Assembly: GCA_038150465.1 (NCBI GenBank)
Contig: JAYOTP010000011.1
Span: forward strand, 1-64,000
Direction of reading: 5' to 3'
Length of the DNA stretch: 64,000 nt
Origin: RFXV01 sp038150465
Lineage (GTDB): Bacteria > Bacteroidota > Bacteroidia > Flavobacteriales > Schleiferiaceae
The translations under genes were made by a program, and so were the position numbers. Shown in pieces: positions 1 to 7,739 of the stretch. Position 1 is the stretch's first letter. The number at the start of each line of letters is the position of its first letter. Under the pieces are notes generated by a model that did no database searches, was not told the origin of the DNA, and saw nothing but the letters and a program-made list of their open reading frames with translations.

Positions 1-2
1 TT

Positions 3-1280
3 GACTCATTGGATTCGAGCACTCAAGAGCACTATCAGCTCAAAAGACTGGATCCCTCCTACCGCATCTTTTTTGAAGGAACTGAAACCATGGATGTTCC
101 AGCGTCCATGGAAAAACTCTATGCCCTTTTTGAGCGATATGAAAAAGGCAGCTCGGAGGCACTGAAAAAGTTTCTCAAGGAAAGTGAATACAAATACGAT
201 GTCGGGATCAACGACCTGGTATATAAGCCCAGTCGTTCCCTTTTGGAATTTGCCGACACGCGCGTATTGAAAGGCTTGTTCAAAATGGATCTCTTTTCGT
301 CCATGAGCAGCTACATACGCAAGCACTTCAACGACTCCAGACTGATCCGGCTGCTCGAATTCCCGGTGCTCTTCTTAGGAGCGACTGCCAAGAAAACGCC
401 AGCACTCTACAGCCTGATGAATTATGCAGACCTCTGTTTGGGCACCTGGTATCCCATGGGTGGGATGCACAAGATCGTGGAGGGAATGGTTCGGGTGGCA
501 GAAGATCGTGGGGTCGACATTCGGCTCGACGAGGAAGTGAAAGGTTTTTCTTTCGCTGAGGATGGCCGGATCGAATCCATCCTGACCAGCAAAGGTGAAA
601 TTCAGGCAGATGTTGTCATTGGCGGAGCAGACTATGCACATGTCGACCAGCAGCTGTTGCCCAAGGAAAAGCGAAATTACTCTTCGGATTACTGGGAGAA
701 ACGCAAGATGGCCCCTTCCTCCCTGCTGTTCTACCTCGGAGTGGACCAACCCATTCCCGGCCTGCTGCATCACAATCTGTTCTTTGATGAGGATTTCACT
801 CAGCACGCACACGAGATATACGACGAACCCCAATGGCCCGAACGCCCATTGTTCTACGCCTCATGCCCTTCCAAGACAGATCCTACAGTCGCACCTGAAG
901 GCAAGGAAAATCTTTTTCTGCTCATCCCAGTGGCCCCTGGTCTTGAGGACAACGATGCGACACGGGAGCACTACTACGACCTGGTCATGGACCGGCTGGA
1001 GGCTAGGACAGGAATGGATGTCCGCTCTTCTGTTATCTACAAGCGATCGTATGCGCATCGCGAATTCATGGAGGACTACCATGCCTTCAAGGGAAATGCA
1101 TACGGCCTTGCCAACACCCTCGATCAAACGGCATTGCTCAAACCTTCACTGAAAAGCAAGAAGGTCAAAAATCTGTACTTTACTGGACAGTTGACCACGC
1201 CTGGACCTGGCGTTCCTCCCTCATTGATATCGGGAGAAGTGGTCAGCAATGAAATTGCCAAAGAATTCAACCCCCAATAA
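3..1280 (+). CDS. crtI: Phytoene desaturase, C-terminal 425 residues (5' end outside window)
   Basis: FAD-dependent carotenoid desaturase that converts phytoene towards lycopene. The frame is open from the window edge, and the N-terminal GxGxxG dinucleotide fold expected in this family is missing, so the start lies upstream. The TTG at 9 is only an internal codon. The visible part contains the typical CrtI middle region (YPMGGMHKIVEGM) and the C-terminal FAD-contact segment YFTGQLTTPGPGVPPSLISG. It is followed by phytoene synthase after one base, which is the usual crtI-crtB order in Bacteroidota. The product could be a precursor of zeaxanthin or retinal-type pigments, but no cyclase or hydroxylase is visible here. 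Confidence 0.95.
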   Translation, partial: DSLDSSTQEHYQLKRLDPSYRIFFEGTETMDVPASMEKLYALFERYEKGSSEALKKFLKESEYKYDVGINDLVYKPSRSLLEFADTRVLKGLFKMDLFSSMSSYIRKHFNDSRLIRLLEFPVLFLGATAKKTPALYSLMNYADLCLGTWYPMGGMHKIVEGMVRVAEDRGVDIRLDEEVKGFSFAEDGRIESILTSKGEIQADVVIGGADYAHVDQQLLPKEKRNYSSDYWEKRKMAPSSLLFYLGVDQPIPGLLHHNLFFDEDFTQHAHEIYDEPQWPERPLFYASCPSKTDPTVAPEGKENLFLLIPVAPGLEDNDATREHYYDLVMDRLEARTGMDVRSSVIYKRSYAHREFMEDYHAFKGNAYGLANTLDQTALLKPSLKSKKVKNLYFTGQLTTPGPGVPPSLISGEVVSNEIAKEFNPQ

Positions 1281-1281
1281 T

Positions 1282-2118
1282 ATGATGGATCTCTACCATA
1301 AAATTTCCTTCCGCTCTTCCCGAATGGTCACCCGGGCCTACAGCACTTCTTTTTCCTTGGGCATCTATGGACTGGATAAAAAGATGCACGACCCGATCTA
1401 TGGCATCTATGGATTTGTGCGCTTTGCCGATGAGATCGTCGACACTTTTCATGATTTCCCAAAACAAGAACTGCTCGATGGATTCCGGAAAGACACCTGG
1501 AAAGCCATCGAGGACCGGATCAGCATGAACCCGATCCTGCACGCCTTCCAGGAAGTGGTGAACGAATATCAGATCGAACCCGAACTGATCGAAACTTTCC
1601 TCCACAGTATGGAAATGGATCTGCAGAAGAAAGAATATGGAACCGACGAGCTGAAGACCTATATTCTGGGTTCAGCGGAAGTGGTCGGACTCATGTGCCT
1701 GCGGGTCTTCACAGAAGGAAACGATCGAGAATATCAGCGACTGAAAGATCCGGCCATGGCCCTTGGCTCTGCCTTCCAGAAGATCAATTTCCTCAGAGAC
1801 CTAGAGGCGGACTACCGCCAATTGGGGCGCACCTATTTCCCCGGCGTCGATCTGGACGAATTCACAGAAGCCACAAAATCCGCTCTGGAGGACGACATAG
1901 AGATCGATTTCAAGAAAGGCTACGAAGGCATCAAACAGCTCCCTAAAGGTGCGCGCTTCGGGGTGTACATCGCTTACGTTTACTACTATGCACTCTTGCA
2001 GAAAATAAAGAACACGCCAGCCCACAAACTGCTCGAGGAGCGCGTACGCATACCCAACCAAAAGAAGTATTCGCTGCTCTTCAGTTCTTATCTGCGTCAC
2101 AGTTTCAATCTTTTATAA
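1282..2118 (+). CDS. crtB: Phytoene synthase
   Basis: Squalene/phytoene synthase family enzyme that condenses two geranylgeranyl diphosphates to phytoene. Both aspartate-rich Mg-diphosphate motifs are visible: DEIVD in FVRFADEIVD, and RDLEAD in NFLRDLEADYRQLGRTYFP. About 278 residues is normal for the family. The frame is open back to an ATG at 1249, but that would overlap the desaturase by 32 nt. The ATG at 1282 (or 1285), just after the desaturase stop, gives the expected N-terminus reaching quickly to SRMVTRAYSTSFSLGI. It belongs to the same transcription unit as crtI and idi. Confidence 0.96.
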   Translation: MMDLYHKISFRSSRMVTRAYSTSFSLGIYGLDKKMHDPIYGIYGFVRFADEIVDTFHDFPKQELLDGFRKDTWKAIEDRISMNPILHAFQEVVNEYQIEPELIETFLHSMEMDLQKKEYGTDELKTYILGSAEVVGLMCLRVFTEGNDREYQRLKDPAMALGSAFQKINFLRDLEADYRQLGRTYFPGVDLDEFTEATKSALEDDIEIDFKKGYEGIKQLPKGARFGVYIAYVYYYALLQKIKNTPAHKLLEERVRIPNQKKYSLLFSSYLRHSFNLL

Positions 2119-2121
2119 TCC

Positions 2122-2652
2122 ATGGAATACGTTATCCTGGTCGACGAGCACGATGCTCCTCTCGGACTGATGGAGAAATTGAAAGCGCACGAACAAGGTG
2201 CGCTCCACCGCGCCATTTCGGTCCTGATCTTCAACTCAGATTCTGAGCTTCTTCTTCAGAGAAGGGCCCTGTCTAAATACCACAGCCCAGGCCTTTGGAC
2301 CAATAGCTGCTGTTCTCATCCACGCGATGGAGAGGAGGTACTGGCTGCTGGCGAACGCCGACTGGTCGAGGAGATGGGTATGACGGCCAAGCTTCAGCCT
2401 TTGTTTCACTTCCGCTATCGTGCAGAATTCGACAATGGACTCATCGAACATGAACTCGATCATGTGCTGGTGGGACGATCCAATGATCTGCCCCGTTTGA
2501 ATCGGGAGGAAGCCATGGATTTCGAGTGGATGACATTGGATGCCGTTCGCAGAGAGATCGAAGAAAAACCCAAGCAATTCACTCCCTGGTTCACTTTGTT
2601 GATCCAAGACCACTTTGAGGAGCTAAAGAGATTCGCATGCGCGTTACAGTAA
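2122..2652 (+). CDS. idi: Isopentenyl-diphosphate delta-isomerase, type 1
   Basis: Nudix-fold enzyme that interconverts IPP and DMAPP and so supplies the carotenoid pathway upstream of it. The TNSCCSHPR segment carries the catalytic Cys (Cys64), and the Nudix-like AGERRLVEEMGM helix follows. The length of 176 residues is typical. The ATG at 2122 comes three bases after the crtB stop. The last 16 nt overlap the pterin synthase gene that follows, suggesting translational coupling between the isoprenoid and pterin genes. Confidence 0.95.
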   Translation: MEYVILVDEHDAPLGLMEKLKAHEQGALHRAISVLIFNSDSELLLQRRALSKYHSPGLWTNSCCSHPRDGEEVLAAGERRLVEEMGMTAKLQPLFHFRYRAEFDNGLIEHELDHVLVGRSNDLPRLNREEAMDFEWMTLDAVRREIEEKPKQFTPWFTLLIQDHFEELKRFACALQ

Positions 2653-3047
2653 GCCGTCACGCACACTTCAACGCAGCCCACCGACTGTACAATCCGGATT
2701 GGGATGCTGAAAAGAACAAAGAGGTCTTTGGCAAATGCACCAATCCGCGTTACCACGGGCACAACTACGAATTGATCGTCCACGTGAACGGACAGGTCGA
2801 TAGCGAAACGGGTTATGTGGTCGACATGAAATGGCTTGCCGATCTGATCAAAGCAGAGATCGAAGACCGATACGACCACAAGAACCTCAACGAAGAAGTT
2901 GAAGAATTCAAGAACATCAATCCGACGGCAGAAAACATTGCCATTGCCGTGTGGAACCGATTGAACCCGCATTTACACAAAGAACACTCCCTTAAGATCA
3001 CACTTTATGAAACTCCGCGAAACTTTGTTAGCTACGAAGGCCAATAA
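2637..3047 (+). CDS. 6-pyruvoyltetrahydropterin synthase (PTPS/QueD family, C-x5-HGH type)
   Basis: Zn-dependent T-fold enzyme of 136 residues. Zn ligands His15, His40 and His42 (AAH and HGHNY) are present, as are Cys34 as the active-site thiol and the Asp80-His81 pair in DHKNL. The spacing is C-x5-HGH, which is known for the eukaryotic-type 6-pyruvoyltetrahydropterin synthase of tetrahydrobiopterin synthesis. Queuosine-pathway QueD usually has C-x3-HGH. The segment FGKCTNPRYHGHNYEL closely resembles the mammalian enzyme as I remember it. The gene sits between idi and GTP cyclohydrolase I, whose product dihydroneopterin triphosphate is the substrate. A QueD role cannot be fully excluded, but no queC, queE or queF is in the window. 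Confidence 0.85.
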   Translation: MRVTVSRHAHFNAAHRLYNPDWDAEKNKEVFGKCTNPRYHGHNYELIVHVNGQVDSETGYVVDMKWLADLIKAEIEDRYDHKNLNEEVEEFKNINPTAENIAIAVWNRLNPHLHKEHSLKITLYETPRNFVSYEGQ

Positions 3048-3729
3048 GGCCAAGGGCATTTCTGATATTGAAGATATTGCCGAACAGGCCGATTGGATCG
3101 GTGACCAGCATACAGCCACTTCTGTAGAGACGCCTCTGAGAAAGGATGCATTTGAACTGTCTCCAGAAGAAAAGGTCGATCGTATCGAAGAAAAAATGAG
3201 GGATGTATTGCACATTCTTGGCTTGGACCTGAAGGACGAGAGCCTGCAGGGAACCCCAAGAAGGGTGGCCAAAATGTATGTGAATGAAGTCTTTGGCGGC
3301 CTGCTCCCTGAAAACAAACCCGATTCCAAACTCTTTGCCAACGCCTTCCGGTATTCCGAAATGCTGGTGGAGAAGGGAGTGAAGGTGCATTCCTATTGCG
3401 AACATCATCTGGTTCCCATCATCGGAGTCGCACATGTTGCCTATCTGTCGAATGGCCACGTCATCGGACTGAGTAAGATCAACCGCATCGTGCGTTATTT
3501 TTCCAAGAGACCTCAGGTGCAAGAGCGACTGACCGAACAGATCGCTCAGGAACTCAAGGTGGCCTTGCGCACGGAAGATGTCGCCGTACTCGTGGATGCC
3601 GAACATTTTTGCGTGAAGACAAGAGGCATCGAAGACGATGGCAGCAGCACGCTCACGGCCCACTATTCAGGTCAATTCAAGAAAAAAGAAGTCCGGGAGG
3701 AATTCCTAAAACACATCTACCAAAGATGA
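3007..3729 (+). CDS. folE: GTP cyclohydrolase I
   Basis: Converts GTP to 7,8-dihydroneopterin triphosphate, the entry to folate and tetrahydropterin synthesis. Zn ligands are Cys131, His134 (SYCEHHLVP) and Cys202 (EHFCVKTRG). The conserved GLSKINRIVRYFSKRPQVQE segment is intact. The only ATG that retains the family N-terminal region (TSVETPLRKDAFE) is at 3007, which overlaps the pterin synthase by 41 nt. An in-frame TTG at 3025 is an alternative. It is followed by an SDR gene with an ATGA overlap. The context fits a dedicated pterin route, although a folate role is equally possible for this enzyme. Confidence 0.96.
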   Translation: MKLRETLLATKANKAKGISDIEDIAEQADWIGDQHTATSVETPLRKDAFELSPEEKVDRIEEKMRDVLHILGLDLKDESLQGTPRRVAKMYVNEVFGGLLPENKPDSKLFANAFRYSEMLVEKGVKVHSYCEHHLVPIIGVAHVAYLSNGHVIGLSKINRIVRYFSKRPQVQERLTEQIAQELKVALRTEDVAVLVDAEHFCVKTRGIEDDGSSTLTAHYSGQFKKKEVREEFLKHIYQR

Positions 3730-4427
3730 GCCGCACCTATCTTCTTATCGGGGGAAACTCAGGCATTGGCCGGGCATTCCTCGATCAAGAGCTCGAAAAG
3801 GGGTACCGGATCATAGCCTGCTCCAGAGAACCAGACACCACTGTTTCGCATCCGCAATTGACCCATTGTGCATACGATGCTACAGATGAAAACAGTGTGC
3901 TTGACTGTCCTGATGCGATCGATGGATTGATCTACATGCCCGGGAGCATACAGCTGAAACCCTTCCATAGAATTGCGCTGTCGAATTTCCGTGACGAGAT
4001 GGAGATCAACCTGATCGGCGCCATCAACACCATCCAAAAAGCCCTTCCGGCCTTGAAAAAGGGAAGCAATCCTTCCGTCGTACTGTTCAGTACCGTGGCC
4101 GTACAAACAGGAATGCCCTTCCACTCCGGGATCGCTTCTGCCAAAGGTGCGGTCGAAGGACTTGTACGCTCACTGGCTGCAGAATATGCTCCGCACATTC
4201 GATTCAACGCCATTGCCCCGTCGCTTGTAGACACGCCCCTGGCCGAAGGCCTCCTGAACAACGAGAAAAAGAGAGAAAACTCTGCCCTGAGGCATCCATT
4301 GAAAAGAATTGGAAGCGCCACCGAATTGGCGGAGGCCGCTGCCTATTTGATGTCGGACAGATCTTCGTGGATCACCGGTCAGATCATCAGCGTGGACGGT
4401 GGAATGTCGAGCCTGCGAACACTTTGA
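3726..4427 (+). CDS. Short-chain dehydrogenase/reductase lacking the catalytic Tyr
   Basis: Rossmann-fold SDR of 233 residues. The nucleotide-binding GGNSGIG is at residues 9-15, and the C-terminal pattern FNAIAPSLVDTPLA plus TGQIISVDGG is classical. The active-site region reads HSGIASAKGAVEGL. Lys140 is present, but the YxxxK tyrosine position is Ile136, and the usual Ser position is Thr123 (or neighbouring Ser122). The ATG at 3726 shares ATGA with the folE stop; the longer open frame from 3609 is a shadow of folE. In the folE-PTPS context a sepiapterin- or dihydropterin-reductase role would fit, but the altered active site makes the chemistry uncertain. The same SIAxAKGAVEGL pattern occurs, from memory, in SDRs near photolyases of other bacteria. 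Confidence 0.88.
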   Translation: MSRTYLLIGGNSGIGRAFLDQELEKGYRIIACSREPDTTVSHPQLTHCAYDATDENSVLDCPDAIDGLIYMPGSIQLKPFHRIALSNFRDEMEINLIGAINTIQKALPALKKGSNPSVVLFSTVAVQTGMPFHSGIASAKGAVEGLVRSLAAEYAPHIRFNAIAPSLVDTPLAEGLLNNEKKRENSALRHPLKRIGSATELAEAAAYLMSDRSSWITGQIISVDGGMSSLRTL

Positions 4428-5053
4428 CCACCTTTAGGGAATGGAGCCGGAGCGATCTGCTCGGGCTGGAACGACGGTACCGAAGAGATCTCATCAATCG
4501 GATCAGTGGCAGCAGGACCGCCTGGTTGCTTACGACCCGCACTTTAAATGGAACTGCCAATATTGGTCTGTTCAGTCAGGTGGTACATATCGGAGCCAAC
4601 CCGCCGCTTATGGGTGTTCTTTTTCGGCCAAAAACAGACCGGCATCAGAGCCTCGACAATATTGAAGAAACCAAGCTCTTTGGGCTCCACGCCGTCCATA
4701 CCGACCGGTGGCAAAATGCCCATGCAACATCCTTTGCTTTCAAAGCAAGCCAAAGCGAGTTCGATGAATGCGGTTGGCAGGAAGAAAAGATAGCAGGAAG
4801 TGACCTTCCGATCATCAAAGATTCGCTGGCCCGCATCGTGCTCGAGCCAAAAGAGGTCGTCCACATTCGCTCCAATCAATGCCGAATGGTGGTGGGTCAG
4901 ATCCGATCGATCCAGATCAGAGAAGATCAGCTGGACAGTGACCAACTGCCTCGGCCTGAGGAATGGCTGAACGTTTGCGGACTTGATCTGTATATGAACA
5001 ACCAGGCCATTGACACCGCAGATGAATACAGAAAAAATGGATCTTCCCTCTGA
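4424..5053 (+). CDS. Flavin reductase-like FMN-binding split-barrel protein
   Basis: About 209 residues of the flavin-reductase-like split-barrel family. Recognisable segments are RRDLINRISGSRTAWLLTT, then NIGLFSQVVHIGANPPLMGV and LFRPKTDRHQSLDNI, which form the FMN-binding core. No nearby ATG fits the expected N-terminus. The best start is TTG 4424, which shares TTGA with the SDR stop. It may supply or bind reduced flavin for the downstream photolyase. That is inference from position, since members of this family have varied roles. Confidence 0.8.
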   Translation: MTTFREWSRSDLLGLERRYRRDLINRISGSRTAWLLTTRTLNGTANIGLFSQVVHIGANPPLMGVLFRPKTDRHQSLDNIEETKLFGLHAVHTDRWQNAHATSFAFKASQSEFDECGWQEEKIAGSDLPIIKDSLARIVLEPKEVVHIRSNQCRMVVGQIRSIQIREDQLDSDQLPRPEEWLNVCGLDLYMNNQAIDTADEYRKNGSSL

Positions 5054-6350
5054 ACCGCTTGCCCTTTTCTGGTTTCGAAGGGATCTACGACTCGAAGACA
5101 ATCATGCGTTGTACCAGGCGCTCGCCAGCGGACACAAGGTCATGGCCATATTCATATTCGACCAGAACATCCTGCGTCCTCTGAGTGGTGGGCACGACCC
5201 GCGTGTTCAGTTCATTCACCAGGAGTTGAGCAGCCTCAAGAACGAATTGAGAACTTCAGGTTCAGATCTGAGCATTTTTTATGGGGATCCTTTGGAAGTC
5301 ATCTCCGCACTCGCGGAGCAGATGGATGTTCAGGCGCTGTATGCGAATCGGGACTATGAACCCTATGCACTGAAAAGAGATGAATCGATCTTTCGTCATC
5401 TGGAGAAAAAAGACATCCCCTTCAAAGGCTATAAAGACCATGTCGTCTTCGACCGTTCTGAAGTGGTAAAAAAGGACGGCAGTCCCTACACGGTTTTTTC
5501 GCCCTATATGCGGAAATGGAAAGAACATCTGAAAGAGCATCCAATCGCTCATTGGCCCAGCTCAGAACACTTGCATCATCTGTTGTCCATGGAGCCCCGA
5601 CCGATGATCTCCCTTGAAGAAATGGAGTTTGTACCTCAGGCCCGAAAATTCCCTGAAAGGGTAACGCAGCAAAATCTACTTAAGGGCTACCACAAAACCA
5701 GGGATATCCCGTCAGTGCAAGGCACATCGCGACTGAGTCTTCACCTTCGTTTTGGCACCATCAGCATTCGACACTGCGCCCTTATGGGTGAAAAACACAA
5801 TGAAAAATGGCTGAACGAGTTGATCTGGAGAGATTTCTACCAGATGATCCTCTACCACTTTCCAAGATCCGTGGACCAGGCATTCAAGCCGGCATACGAT
5901 GCTATTGAGTGGGAAGAGAATGAGACACATTTCAACGCCTGGTGTGAAGGACGTACCGGCTATCCACTGGTCGATGCGGGAATGAGAGAACTCAATGCCA
6001 CGGGATTCATGCACAATCGCGTACGCATGGTGACCGCTTCTTTTTTGACCAAACACCTTTTGATCGACTGGAAGAGAGGCGAACGATACTTCGCTGCCAA
6101 ACTTCTTGATTTCGAACTGGCCAGTAATGTAGGCGGATGGCAGTGGGCCTCCTCTTCCGGATGCGATGCGGCACCTTATTTCAGGGTTTTCAATCCACAT
6201 CTGCAGCTTCAAAAATTCGATCCTGAACTCAAATACGTCAAAACATGGATCCCCGAATGGGGAACCGAACAATACCCTGAGCCCATAGTGGACCACAAAA
6301 TGGCTCGGGAAAGGGTTCTTGCCCGTTATCAAAAGGCGCTGAAAAAATGA
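5037..6350 (+). CDS. Deoxyribodipyrimidine photolyase / cryptochrome family protein
   Basis: Blue-light flavoprotein of about 437 residues. The N-terminal antenna domain begins LALFWFRRDLRLEDNHALYQAL. The FAD domain carries TSRLSLHLRFG, LIWRDFYQMIL, LVDAGMRELNATGFMHNR and ELASNVGGWQWASSSGCDA, followed by PYFRVFNP. The Asn near flavin N5 (in ASN) and the Trp of GGWQW are retained, consistent with a working class I CPD photolyase. A signalling cryptochrome of the same fold is possible. ATG 5037 is preferred; ATG 5022 and TTG 5010 are in frame and would lengthen the overlap with the flavin reductase gene. The stop overlaps the next start as ATGA. Confidence 0.94.
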   Translation: MDLPSEPLALFWFRRDLRLEDNHALYQALASGHKVMAIFIFDQNILRPLSGGHDPRVQFIHQELSSLKNELRTSGSDLSIFYGDPLEVISALAEQMDVQALYANRDYEPYALKRDESIFRHLEKKDIPFKGYKDHVVFDRSEVVKKDGSPYTVFSPYMRKWKEHLKEHPIAHWPSSEHLHHLLSMEPRPMISLEEMEFVPQARKFPERVTQQNLLKGYHKTRDIPSVQGTSRLSLHLRFGTISIRHCALMGEKHNEKWLNELIWRDFYQMILYHFPRSVDQAFKPAYDAIEWEENETHFNAWCEGRTGYPLVDAGMRELNATGFMHNRVRMVTASFLTKHLLIDWKRGERYFAAKLLDFELASNVGGWQWASSSGCDAAPYFRVFNPHLQLQKFDPELKYVKTWIPEWGTEQYPEPIVDHKMARERVLARYQKALKK

Positions 6351-6868
6351 AACTGTTTGGGATTCTATCTGTTCTCTGTATCTCAACCACTCTAGCTATG
6401 GCCCAAGGTGTACAGGTCGGAAGTGAACTTCCCGACATTCGGTTACTGGATCAGGAAGATCGAATGGTCTCGCTAAAGGAAATGGCTGCCGATCGTCCTG
6501 CAGTCATCTATTTCTATCCCAAGGATGATACCCCAGGCTGTACTGCTGAGGCCTGTGCTTTCAGGGATCGCTATGAAGAGTTCATGGAAGCCGGTGCCGT
6601 TTTGATCGGCATCAGTTCGGACGGAGCCGCTTCGCATCGCTCATTCGCCCAAAAGCATCAGCTCCCCTTTCCATTGCTGTCGGACCCGCAACGGCTCGCG
6701 CAGAAGAAATTTGCCGTTCCTACAGATCTATTGGGCCTATTGCCCGGACGGGTCACTTATGTGTTCGATGCAAAAGGGATCTGTACCGGTATCTTCAATT
6801 CACAGCTTCAGGCGACCCGGCATGTGGAAGAATCCTTGTCTATGCTGAACAAATCAGCCGTGCACTGA
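6347..6868 (+). CDS. Exported peroxiredoxin, Bcp/PrxQ type
   Basis: AhpC/TSA-family thiol peroxidase of 173 residues with an N-terminal signal peptide (MKLFGILSVLCISTTLAMAQ). The peroxidatic Cys lies in DDTPGCTAEACAFRD, with the second Cys five residues on, as in Bcp/PrxQ atypical 2-Cys enzymes. The signal peptide is unusual for Bcp, which is normally cytoplasmic, and implies periplasmic peroxide removal. The ATG at 6347 overlaps the photolyase stop by four bases, so it is probably co-expressed with the light-response genes. Confidence 0.9.
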   Translation: MKLFGILSVLCISTTLAMAQGVQVGSELPDIRLLDQEDRMVSLKEMAADRPAVIYFYPKDDTPGCTAEACAFRDRYEEFMEAGAVLIGISSDGAASHRSFAQKHQLPFPLLSDPQRLAQKKFAVPTDLLGLLPGRVTYVFDAKGICTGIFNSQLQATRHVEESLSMLNKSAVH

Positions 6869-6889
6869 ACCTCTTTCCCTTCATTGTCT

Positions 6890-6897
6890 TATATTCG
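6890..6897 (+). promoter_or_regulatory. Possible -7 promoter element upstream of rpsP
   Basis: TATATTCG differs at one base from the Bacteroidota consensus TAnnTTTG. It lies 47 bases before the rpsP ATG, in the gap between the peroxiredoxin and rpsP. No TTG is seen at the expected -33 spacing, so the support is weak. Confidence 0.35.
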
Positions 6898-6944
6898 CGC
6901 CTCATTTGTGAACCGGGTTTAGGACCCTTTTAAAAACACTCATC

Positions 6945-7667
6945 ATGCCAGTACGCATCCGACTGCAACGCCATGGCCGCAAAGGCCGCCCCATCTTCTC
7001 CATCGTAGCTGCAGACAGCAGGTCTCCAAGGGACGGACGATTCATCGAGAAGATCGGCCAGTACAATCCGAACACCAATCCAGCGACCATCGAACTGGAC
7101 TTCGACTCCGCCTTGGAGTGGTTGCAGAAAGGTGCACAGCCATCGGATACCTGCAGAGCCATTCTTTCCTATAAAGGGGTTCTTTTGAAGAAGCACCTTT
7201 TGGAAGGAGTCAAAAAAGGCGCACTGACTGAAGAACAGGTTGATGAACGCTTTGACAAATGGCTCGAAGAGAAGGGCCAGAAGATCCAAGACAAGTCCGC
7301 TGCCGTGGCCAAGTCCGCTGAGGACAAGGAAAAAGCCCGCGTAGAGGCCGAAAATGCCAAGTCCGAGGCGCGCGCAGAGGCACTCAAGGGTGCAGCAGCC
7401 GAGCAGGAGACCGAGGCCGCCGCTGAAGCAGCGGAGGGTCCAGCCGAAGAGGCAGCTCCAACTGAAGAGGCAGCAGCCACCGAAGAAGCAGCGCCCGAGA
7501 CAGAAACGGTAAGCGAAGAACCGGCCGCTGAAGCTGCAGAAGAAAAGAAAGAAGAAGAAGTTCCTGCCGAAAGTGCAGAAGTTGCTGAGGAGACTCCTGC
7601 AGAGGAAAGCGCTGATGAAGCGGCTGAAGCAGACGCTCCCGAGGAAGACGAAAAAGCTTCCGAATAA
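6945..7667 (+). CDS. rpsP: 30S ribosomal protein bS16 with long acidic C-terminal extension
   Basis: Small-subunit ribosomal protein. Residues 1-80 are classical bS16 (MPVRIRLQRHGRKGRPIFSI, then IGQYNPNT). The full protein is about 240 residues, against roughly 80-90 in Escherichia coli. The extension begins with a Lys/Glu-rich helical part (about residues 95-140) and ends in an Ala/Glu low-complexity tail of roughly 100 residues. Long bS16 tails are known in Bacteroidota, but this one is at the long end as far as I can judge. The frame is uninterrupted, so the tail is not a sequencing fusion. Confidence 0.96.
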   Translation: MPVRIRLQRHGRKGRPIFSIVAADSRSPRDGRFIEKIGQYNPNTNPATIELDFDSALEWLQKGAQPSDTCRAILSYKGVLLKKHLLEGVKKGALTEEQVDERFDKWLEEKGQKIQDKSAAVAKSAEDKEKARVEAENAKSEARAEALKGAAAEQETEAAAEAAEGPAEEAAPTEEAAATEEAAPETETVSEEPAAEAAEEKKEEEVPAESAEVAEETPAEESADEAAEADAPEEDEKASE

Positions 7668-7739
7668 TATTCCGATCCCGTATGGCCGATCCCATGGCCA
7701 GTATCAAAGACCGCTCACTTTGCTAAATTGCCAAGCAAG

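Noticed and set aside
3609..3725. N-terminal extension of the SDR to 3609
   Set aside because: It would overlap folE by about 120 nt and add a basic leader foreign to SDRs; ATG 3726 with ATGA overlap fits.
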